From the NCBI RefSeq assembly GCF_008271695.1, contig NZ_VKKY01000002.1:682001-746000 (forward strand): a DNA stretch of 64,000 bases, written 5' to 3'. Below are positions 58,499-64,000 of the stretch, in pieces; position 1 is the first letter of the stretch, and the number at the start of each line of letters is the position of its first letter. The notes beneath the pieces were generated by a model that did not search any database, was not told the DNA's origin, and saw nothing but the letters and a program-made list of their open reading frames with translations. A program made the translations under genes and the position numbers. The stretch comes from Rufibacter hautae (GTDB lineage: Bacteria > Bacteroidota > Bacteroidia > Cytophagales > Hymenobacteraceae).

Positions 58499-58556
58499 GT
58501 ATACAAACGTAAACCAGTATCTATTTGAAACCAAATGTACGTAAATTTGTTTATAC
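58499..58556. promoter_or_regulatory. Divergent promoter region with inverted repeat
   Basis: GTATACAAACGTA (58499-58511) faces TACGTAAATTTGTTTATAC (58538-58556); the two share TACGTnnnTTTGTTTATAC in opposite orientation with a few changes. TACGTTTG (58504-58511, minus) is a -7 box for the HxlR gene and TAAATTTG (58542-58549, plus) a -7 box for the nitroreductase gene. An extra palindrome ATACTAGTAT (58493-58502) lies at the edge. It is the likely HxlR operator. Confidence 0.55.
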
Positions 58557-58597
58557 AACTATAGTAGAGACAATTATTTTACCTTACTACATAAAAG

Positions 58598-59230
58598 ATG
58601 AACTTACTTCAGGACCTCAACTGGCGCTACGCCACCAAACGCATGACGGGTGAGAAAATCCCGCAGGAAAAACTGGACAACATTTTAGAGGCCATCAGGC
58701 TTTCTGCTTCTTCCATGGGCTTTCAGCCCTACAACGTGGTGGTGATTGAAGACCCCGAGGTATTGAAGAAGATCCACGCCGAGGCCGCCAAACAGCCGCA
58801 GGTGATTGAAGGCTCGCACTTACTGGTGTTTGCCGTCTGGGATAACCTCACGGAGGAGCAGGTGACCGAATACATGGAAAGAATCGCTGCCGAAAGAGGG
58901 GTAAGCGTGGAGTCGTTGGCCGGTTTCGCCCAAAGCCTTACCGGAGTGATCAACAGCAGAACCGCGGAGGAGAACTTCCAGTGGGCCGCCAGACAAGCGT
59001 ACATCGCCTTGGGAACTGGCCTGGTCGCCGCCTCCCATGAGAAAGTAGATTCCACCCCGATGGAAGGATTCAACCCCGCTGCCTTGGACGAATTGCTGGG
59101 CTTGCGCGAGAAAGGCCTGCGTAGTGTAGCCCTTCTTGCGTTAGGCTACCGCGATGCCGAGAAAGACTTTCTGGCCTCGGCCAAAAAAGTGCGCCGTCCC
59201 GCAAAGGAGTTTTTCGTGAAAGTAGCGTAA
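58598..59230 (+). CDS. NAD(P)H-dependent nitroreductase (NfsB-like)
   Basis: The 210-residue FMN protein has RYATKRM, SSMGFQPYNVVVI, AARQAYIALGTGLVAASHEKV with PMEGFNP, and LALGYRD near the end, all typical of NfsB/YdgI-type oxidoreductases. It reduces nitro groups or quinones and may answer electrophile stress. Expression is probably controlled by the divergent HxlR gene. Confidence 0.9.
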   Translation: MNLLQDLNWRYATKRMTGEKIPQEKLDNILEAIRLSASSMGFQPYNVVVIEDPEVLKKIHAEAAKQPQVIEGSHLLVFAVWDNLTEEQVTEYMERIAAERGVSVESLAGFAQSLTGVINSRTAEENFQWAARQAYIALGTGLVAASHEKVDSTPMEGFNPAALDELLGLREKGLRSVALLALGYRDAEKDFLASAKKVRRPAKEFFVKVA

Positions 59231-59262
59231 CCAAACTCCTTTAAAAGAGAATAGCCCTATAG

Positions 59263-59300
59263 AACCCGCTGAGTTGCCAATTTTTTGGTCTCAGCGGGTT
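59263..59300 (+). terminator. Terminator of the nitroreductase gene
   Basis: AACCCGCTGAG (59263-59273) pairs with CTCAGCGGGTT (59290-59300), and the right arm is followed by TT. The loop has a run of six T residues. Confidence 0.6.
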
Positions 59301-59339
59301 TTCAACTTCATCCGTTTTTAGCTTTCTTTTACCAAAACC

Positions 59340-60290
59340 ATGGAAAAACGCACCTTAGGAAAATCTGGGCTGGAAGTGGCCCCGCTGGCCTTCGGCGGAA
59401 ACGTCTTCGGCTGGACCATTGACGAGAAAACCTCTTTTCAACTGCTGGATGCCTTCACCGATGCTGGCTTCAACCTCATTGACACCGCCGATGGCTACTC
59501 GGTTTGGGTGCCCGGCAACACCGGTGGCGAGTCAGAGACCATCATCGGCAACTGGCTCAAGTCCCGCGGCAACCGCGACAAAGTGGTCATCGCCACCAAA
59601 GTAGGCTGGGAAATTGCCCCTGACAAAAAAGGCCTGACAAGAGACTACATTTTTGAAAGGGTAGAGGAGTCCCTGCGGCGCCTCCAAACCGATTACATTG
59701 ACCTGTACCAATCGCACGTGGATGATGCCAGCACCCCGTTCGAGGAAACGCTGGAAGCCTATGACCGGCTCATTAAAGCCGGGAAAGTGCGGGCCATAGG
59801 AGCCTCCAACATCAAAGCCGATCGCCTGAAAGCCGCCCTGGAAACTAGCAAGCAGCACAACCTGCCTATCTACCAAAGCCTGCAACCAGAGTACAACCTC
59901 TACAGCCGCCAGGAGTTTGAAGCCGACCTGGAGCCGTTGTGCCTGCAAGAAGGTATTGGCGTGATCAGTTATTATGCCCTGGCCAGCGGTTTCCTCACCG
60001 GCAAATACCGCTCAGAGGACGACCTGAACAAAAGCCCCCGCGGCGGCGGCGTGAAACGCTTCCTCAACGAACGCGGCTTCAGTATCCTTTCCGCTTTGGA
60101 TGAGATAGCTGCCCGGCACAATGCCAACCCAGCGCAGGTTTCATTGGCTTGGCTCATGGCCCGCCCCAGCATCACCGCACCCATCGCCAGCGCCACCAGC
60201 CTGGAGCAATTGCATGATTTAACCAAAGCGGCTCAAATTACTTTAAGCCAAGAAGATATCAGTTTGCTAGATAAGGCGAGCGCCTATTAA
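59340..60290 (+). CDS. Aldo/keto reductase
   Basis: The 316-residue AKR shows FNLIDTADGYS (catalytic Asp and Tyr), VVIATKVGWE (Lys), YQSHVDD (His), then IGASNIKADRLKAAL and PIASATSLEQLHDLTKAAQI as the NADP pocket. It is of the YajO/IolS-like branch and has no signal peptide, so it is cytoplasmic, unlike the AKR at 5172. It reduces aldehydes or ketones; substrate unknown. Confidence 0.92.
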   Translation: MEKRTLGKSGLEVAPLAFGGNVFGWTIDEKTSFQLLDAFTDAGFNLIDTADGYSVWVPGNTGGESETIIGNWLKSRGNRDKVVIATKVGWEIAPDKKGLTRDYIFERVEESLRRLQTDYIDLYQSHVDDASTPFEETLEAYDRLIKAGKVRAIGASNIKADRLKAALETSKQHNLPIYQSLQPEYNLYSRQEFEADLEPLCLQEGIGVISYYALASGFLTGKYRSEDDLNKSPRGGGVKRFLNERGFSILSALDEIAARHNANPAQVSLAWLMARPSITAPIASATSLEQLHDLTKAAQITLSQEDISLLDKASAY

Positions 60291-60320
60291 CCATAGGCCA
60301 GATACAAGTCCAGCGTTCTT

Positions 60321-60382
60321 AAAAGCACCACCTGCTTTAAGGCTGTTTCAATAAAAATAGCCTTAAAGCAGGTGGTGCTTTT
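60321..60382 (+). terminator. Perfect 24-bp terminator of the aldo/keto reductase gene
   Basis: Arms 60321-60344 and 60359-60382 pair perfectly and the right arm is followed by TT. The inner part (CTTTAAGGCTGTTTC) is again the dispersed repeat core. Confidence 0.8.
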
Positions 60383-60540
60383 TTGTGAAAGTCCTTGATT
60401 TCTGTGAATAGAGAAATGGATTTTAACTACCTGAAAATACCTAAAAAGAGGGGATTTCTTTAATGATTCGGAAAGTAGTAGCCTTGTGGCCCTAGTCATT
60501 GATGGTGATGGCCTCGGGGTAGCAAGATGATCAGTTTTAT
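60383..60540. other. Left edge of the repeat island
   Basis: About 160 bases of non-coding DNA between the terminator and the first composite repeat. No structure was recognised. Confidence 0.35.
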
Positions 60541-61001
60541 GAGGCTATTGCCTCACGGCAGTTGCAAACTGCCGATCATTTTGGGTCCAAGTCACAGACT
60601 TGAACCATATTATTAGGAAAGGAGCTGATTGACACGGGAAAAGGCACCTGCGGCAGGCCGGGGCGAAGGCCTACAGTGAGGCCGAGACACGGCCTGCCGC
60701 ACGGAAGAACTATTCAGGTGGCAGTGGCCTGCGTGTGCTATGAAACAGAGGACGGCAGCGGGGTGGTACCTTAACTGAAGCCTCACTGTCCGAGCGTCAG
60801 CGAGTTTGAGGCTTCTTGATTCTTTTGGTTACTTTTCTCATCAAGGAGAAAAGTGACAAACGAGGGCAGACCCCGGCTGCAACTAAAAGGTTGTAAGAAC
60901 AGATATAGAAAGTAATAACCTATAAAGTGCATTTGAGGCTAACGCCTCACTGCAGTTGCAAACTGCAGCCCATGGTAGGTCCAAGTCACAGACTTGAACC
61001 A
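60541..61001. repeat. Non-coding island of duplicated composite palindromes
   Basis: Two 66-67-base copies (60541-60606 and 60935-61001, same orientation) each consist of three palindromes in order: GAGGC-N4-GCCTC, GCAGTTGCAAACTGC and CAAGTC-N3-GACTTG. Between them lie a 12-bp inverted repeat TGCGGCAGGCCG/CGGCCTGCCGCA (60649-60660 and 60690-60701), GAAGCCTCA/TGAGGCTTC (60777-60785 and 60810-60818 by my count) and an imperfect hairpin GTTACTTTTCTC/GAGAAAAGTGAC. No open frame of note. It may be a mobile structured repeat or a non-coding RNA source. Confidence 0.6.
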
Positions 61002-61049
61002 GAGGAAGAGAGATGAATTTTTAATAACAGCCCTAAAACAACCCTTTAC

Positions 61050-61535
61050 TTAATCCAGAAAAATCTGCCTCGGAATAAACAAATCATCCAAATTCACCAA
61101 CGCATGCAAAATAGGATGCAGTTCCTCCCGCTGAAGTTGGAACATCTCCCGGATGGTCAGAAATTTCACCTCCTCCAGTAATTGGGCATGCGGCTCATGC
61201 TCCGGATCAAAACCCAAAGCCAAGGTGCCACTTACCAATTTTACCTCAAAGAAGAGCTCAATGGCATGCAGCGGCGGACGAAGAAACTCATTCAAATAAA
61301 GGAACCGGCCAACCTCTACTTCCAAACCAGTCTCTTCCAGGAACTCCCGCCGGAGGCAGTCTTTCACTTTTTCCCCGAAGTCAAGTCCGCCGCCGGGGGG
61401 CATCCAGTAGTCTCCCACGCCAAAGACGGCCTTGTGCCGGGCAAGCAACAATCTATTATCCTGGACCAAAAGGCCGCAAACTCTGATTCTGGCTTTAGAC
61501 GAGTAGGTTTCCGCAAGCGGATGAATGTTCTCCAT
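61050..61535 (-). CDS. Nudix hydrolase
   Basis: The 161-residue protein has the full Nudix box: GGGLDFGEKVKDCLRREFLE and ETG, i.e. G-x5-E-x7-REUxEExGU, within residues about 46-70. It hydrolyses a nucleoside diphosphate linked to another group; substrate unknown. It is divergent from the thioesterase gene; the two starts are only 38 bases apart. Confidence 0.92.
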   Translation of the reverse strand: MENIHPLAETYSSKARIRVCGLLVQDNRLLLARHKAVFGVGDYWMPPGGGLDFGEKVKDCLRREFLEETGLEVEVGRFLYLNEFLRPPLHAIELFFEVKLVSGTLALGFDPEHEPHAQLLEEVKFLTIREMFQLQREELHPILHALVNLDDLFIPRQIFLD

Positions 61536-61538
61536 AGG

Positions 61539-61569
61539 TTGTAGGGCAGGGCAGCAGGCAGTACTTTTG
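61539..61569 (+). promoter_or_regulatory. Promoter of the thioesterase-helicase operon
   Basis: TTG (61539-61541) and TACTTTTG (61562-61569) are 20 bases apart. The -7 box ends 4 bases before the ATG, the same spacing as at the HsdR-domain gene, so the transcript would be leaderless or nearly so. Confidence 0.55.
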
Positions 61570-61573
61570 CCAG

Positions 61574-62029
61574 ATGTTAAAGACGTTCAATCCTGATTTC
61601 ACAAATACGGTAAAAGAAAAACTTCAGCGGCAATTTTACATGCATTTGCTGGGTTTTGAAATTAAAACCATAGAAATAGGCCTAATTGAAGGCACTTTGC
61701 CCTTGGAAGAAAAGCACAAACAGCACAAAGGGTTCGCTCACGGGGGCGTCATCGCCACCATAGCAGATGTGGTGATGGGTTTTGCCGCCGTAACGTTGGT
61801 GCCGGCGCAGCAGCACGTGGTCACTTCTAACTTGAATATTTCTTATCTGAACCCTGGCGTGGGAACCGCGCTTTTTGCCCGGGGATGGGTCTTAAAACAG
61901 GGGAGAAGGTTGAACTTTTGTGAGGCAGAAATCTTTAGTATAGATGGCAGCGGCCAGAAAAACCTGGTCGCGAAAGCCTCGGCTACAATGGCTATCTTAG
62001 CGCCTCCAGCCGCTACATCCCAGAACTAA
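61574..62029 (+). CDS. PaaI-family hotdog thioesterase
   Basis: The 151-residue protein has the hotdog fold of PaaI/YbgC-type thioesterases: KGFAHGGVIATIADVVMGFA contains the active-site region (Gly, Ala, Asp), followed by VTSNLNISYLNPGVGTALFA and ARGWVLKQGRRLNFCEAEIF. It hydrolyses acyl-CoA esters. A second Met (MHLLGFEI) 66 bases in is possible if the leaderless start is wrong. The stop is two bases before the helicase ATG. Confidence 0.88.
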   Translation: MLKTFNPDFTNTVKEKLQRQFYMHLLGFEIKTIEIGLIEGTLPLEEKHKQHKGFAHGGVIATIADVVMGFAAVTLVPAQQHVVTSNLNISYLNPGVGTALFARGWVLKQGRRLNFCEAEIFSIDGSGQKNLVAKASATMAILAPPAATSQN

Positions 62030-62031
62030 AC

Positions 62032-63459
62032 ATGACCCCTGCAGAAGCGCTCCGCAAGAACTTTCCGTTTGAACCCACCCAGGACCAGGCACACCTGTTC
62101 CAGAAGCTAGACAATTTCATCATGCGCCGCACCGGGCTCAAAGAAGTGTTCCTGCTCAAAGGTTTCGCGGGTACGGGTAAAACCACGGTGGTGAGCGCGT
62201 TGGTGAAAATCCTCAACAGTTTTGGGTACAAGTATGTCTTGCTGGCGCCTACGGGCCGGGCGGCGAAGGTGATGTCCACGTACTCCGCCAAGCCGGCTTC
62301 TACCATCCACAAGAAAATCTACCGCCAGACAGCCAACCCGTACTCAGAAGGCATGTCTTTTTCGCGGCAGCCCAACAAGAGCGAGCAGGTCCTCTACATC
62401 GTGGATGAGGCCTCTATGATCTCTGACGACAAAGCCTTCGGGGACAATGGGCTGTTGCAGGACCTGATGGGCTACGTGTTTGAGAAACCCAGCAACAAGC
62501 TGCTGCTCATCGGCGACACGGCCCAGTTGCCACCCGTAAACCAAAGCTTAAGTCCATCGCTGGATGCGGCGTACCTGCAGAGCAATTTCAAATGCCACGT
62601 ACACGAGATGGAAATGCGCCAAGTCATGCGACAGGCCGAGGAATCCGGGATTCTGATGAACGCCACGCGTCTACGAAATGAATTGATTAAGGAGCAACCC
62701 GAACTGGCCTTCAGAACGAAAGGTTTCCGGGATATCTTCTCTATGCGCGGAGACAAGCTGGAAGACGGCCTGCGGTACGCTTACGACAAGTTCGGGATTG
62801 ACAACACCACGGTCATTTGCCGCTCAAACAAAACCGCCAACCTGTACAACCAGCACATCCGGCGGCAGATCTTCTTTGCCGAGGACGAGATTGGCGTGGG
62901 CGATTACCTCATGATCGTGCGCAACAACTACACGTGGCTGCCCAAAGACTCCAGCATCGGGTTTATGGCCAACGGTGACTTCGTGGAGATCACCAAGATC
63001 ATCCGCTACGAGGAAATGTACGGCATGCGCTTCGCCGATGTCCGCATCCGGTTTGTGGATTACCCCAACGAAGAGGAACTGGACACCAAGATTATGCTGG
63101 ACACGCTCTACTCAGAGGCCCCGGCACTGCCCGCCGACAAGAACAAGGAGCTCTACCAGCAAGTGTTGGAAGATTACCAGCACATCGCCAGCAAACGTGC
63201 CCGCGCCCAGGAAATGCGTCAGGACAAGTACCTGAACGCCCTGCAGGTGAAGTTTGCCTACGCGCTTACCTGCCACAAAGCGCAGGGCGGACAGTGGCAG
63301 GCGGTGTTTGTGGACCATGGTTTCCTGAAGGAGGATCTGGTGACACAGGAGTTCGCGCGCTGGCTGTACACGGCCGCTACCCGGGCCTCGGAGCAGTTGT
63401 TTCTGGTGAACTTCAACGAGAAACTGCTGGAGAATGCACCCGAACGAGTGGAAGATTGA
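62032..63459 (+). CDS. RecD-like ATP-dependent DNA helicase
   Basis: The 475-residue SF1 helicase has Walker A GFAGTGKTT (residues about 43-51), Walker B YIVDEASM, motif III LLIGDTAQLPPV, and the C-terminal UvrD_C_2 part with FAYALTCHKAQGGQWQAVFV and YTAATRASEQLFLVNF. It is shorter than RecD2 (about 700) because it lacks the long N-terminal helix-hairpin-helix region. Such short forms are typical of Bacteroidota. The two-base gap suggests translation coupled with the thioesterase. Confidence 0.9.
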   Translation: MTPAEALRKNFPFEPTQDQAHLFQKLDNFIMRRTGLKEVFLLKGFAGTGKTTVVSALVKILNSFGYKYVLLAPTGRAAKVMSTYSAKPASTIHKKIYRQTANPYSEGMSFSRQPNKSEQVLYIVDEASMISDDKAFGDNGLLQDLMGYVFEKPSNKLLLIGDTAQLPPVNQSLSPSLDAAYLQSNFKCHVHEMEMRQVMRQAEESGILMNATRLRNELIKEQPELAFRTKGFRDIFSMRGDKLEDGLRYAYDKFGIDNTTVICRSNKTANLYNQHIRRQIFFAEDEIGVGDYLMIVRNNYTWLPKDSSIGFMANGDFVEITKIIRYEEMYGMRFADVRIRFVDYPNEEELDTKIMLDTLYSEAPALPADKNKELYQQVLEDYQHIASKRARAQEMRQDKYLNALQVKFAYALTCHKAQGGQWQAVFVDHGFLKEDLVTQEFARWLYTAATRASEQLFLVNFNEKLLENAPERVED

Positions 63460-63503
63460 TTACTTTAGCCCTATAAACCTGCTTTTACCTAACAGCACCC
63501 GAT

Positions 63504-63959
63504 ATGAAAAAACTAGTGATTGGCGCTTTGTTCCTGCTTTTTGGAAGCGGTGCCGCTATGGCACAGGCTACCCAGGCCACCCAAACCCAGGTTGTTCCCG
63601 TTACCCCCATCGCTGCGCCAGCCCCAACTCCGGTAGGCCCGTCCATCCTTTTTGAGGAGCAGAAGTTTGACTTCGGGGAGATTAAAGCCGGCGACGTGGT
63701 AGAGCACACCTTTAAGTTCACGAACAACGGCACCTTGCCTCTGGTCATTTCCAATGTGCGCACCACTTGCGGCTGCACCGCCACTGATTACCCCAAAGCC
63801 CCGGTAATGCCCGGCGAGACTGCTTCCATCACCGCTAAGTTCAACAGCGCCGGCAAACGCGGTCAGCAGAACAAAGTCATCACAGTGGAATCAAACGCCA
63901 TACAGGGCAATGCCCAAGTCATGATTGTGACCACCATCGCTGCGGCTACTGCCAACTAG
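63504..63959 (+). CDS. DUF1573 secreted protein, one-domain
   Basis: The 151-residue protein has a signal peptide ending at AMAQ (residue 21), a Pro/Ala/Thr-rich linker (VVPVTPIAAPAPTPVGPS), and one DUF1573 domain (LFEEQKFDFGEIKAGDVVEH, TTCGCTATDYPKAPVMPGET). It is related to the two-domain protein at 45524. It follows the helicase by 44 bases and may be in the same transcript. Function unproven. Confidence 0.88.
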   Translation: MKKLVIGALFLLFGSGAAMAQATQATQTQVVPVTPIAAPAPTPVGPSILFEEQKFDFGEIKAGDVVEHTFKFTNNGTLPLVISNVRTTCGCTATDYPKAPVMPGETASITAKFNSAGKRGQQNKVITVESNAIQGNAQVMIVTTIAAATAN

Positions 63960-63997
63960 GTTTTTTAGCTGATTTTATAAAAAGGCACAAAAAACGC
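63960..63997. repeat. Intergenic palindromic repeat at the window edge
   Basis: TTTTTTAGCTGATTTTAT, AAAAAGGCAC and AAAAAACGCC follow in the order of the family. It begins right after the DUF1573 stop and runs to the edge, so it may be incomplete. Confidence 0.45.
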
Positions 63998-64000
63998 CTC

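Noticed and set aside
60383-61049. CRISPR array
   Set aside because: The repeated units here are only two, differ in length and are palindromic composites; there are no regular spacers or cas genes.
1-64000. tRNA or rRNA genes
   Set aside because: I looked for T-loop-like sequences and rRNA signatures in the gaps and found none; a tRNA scan could still find a divergent one.

Overview
The window looks like chromosomal DNA from a member of the Bacteroidota, most likely the Cytophagales/Hymenobacteraceae (Rufibacter- or Pontibacter-like). This is inferred from the gene set and promoter style, not from a database match. Supporting signs are a FecI/FecR/TonB-receptor locus whose receptor has an STN domain and a carboxypeptidase-like domain, DUF1573 proteins, a fused E1 alpha/beta 2-oxoacid dehydrogenase, a short AMP nucleosidase, a free-standing HsdR N-terminal-domain protein, a UMF1 transporter, several lipoproteins, weak Shine-Dalgarno signals, and promoter boxes of the Bacteroidota type (TTG, then TAnnTTTG). 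No rRNA, tRNA, CRISPR array, intact insertion sequence or prophage was seen.

Region by region. 0-12 kb is almost all on the minus strand. It holds an MBL-fold lipoprotein, a frameshifted small lipoprotein, a GH39 glycosidase, a decayed molybdopterin-dehydrogenase fragment, a cyclophilin-like lipoprotein, and then an enzyme cluster (aldo/keto reductase, cupin, SDR, alpha/beta hydrolase, hexapeptide acetyltransferase) ending at an AraC regulator. Two near-identical 30-bp direct-repeat operators lie the same distance upstream of two TACCTTTG boxes and tie the regulator to the cluster. 12-17 kb has an M15-like secreted protein, a single-domain response regulator, a second SDR plus cupin pair (the cupin is frameshifted) and a B12-binding radical SAM protein. 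17-23 kb has a class-C beta-lactamase-like hydrolase, a DoxX-like protein and a winged-helix regulator module with three membrane proteins. A shared palindrome, ACTTTG-N5-CAAAGT, sits at three promoters in this block. 23-28 kb has a GH31 glycosidase and small lineage-specific genes. 28-32 kb is a peptide-type ABC transporter (binding protein and two permeases) with no ATPase. 32-40 kb has a large orphan helical protein and a sigma / anti-sigma / GIN-lipoprotein / TonB-receptor locus.

40-64 kb is mostly housekeeping and metabolism: UMF1 transporter, amidohydrolase, AMP nucleosidase, alanine dehydrogenase, DUF1573, fused 2-oxoacid dehydrogenase E1, a LuxE-like synthetase, an NtrC-like regulator without a DNA-binding domain, CutC, a glycosylasparaginase, PhzF, a methyltransferase, an Xre/RES toxin-antitoxin pair, a DctA symporter, a divergent HxlR/nitroreductase pair, an aldo/keto reductase, Nudix, a hotdog thioesterase, a RecD-like helicase and another DUF1573 protein.

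Two patterns run through the whole window. Intergenic spaces repeatedly carry a short imperfect palindrome with core TTTTAGGC ... AAAAC ... GGCCTAAAAC, often built into terminators. Most convergent gene pairs are separated by very long, perfect hairpins. Near 60.5-61.0 kb there is a separate non-coding island built from palindromes and a duplicated composite repeat.
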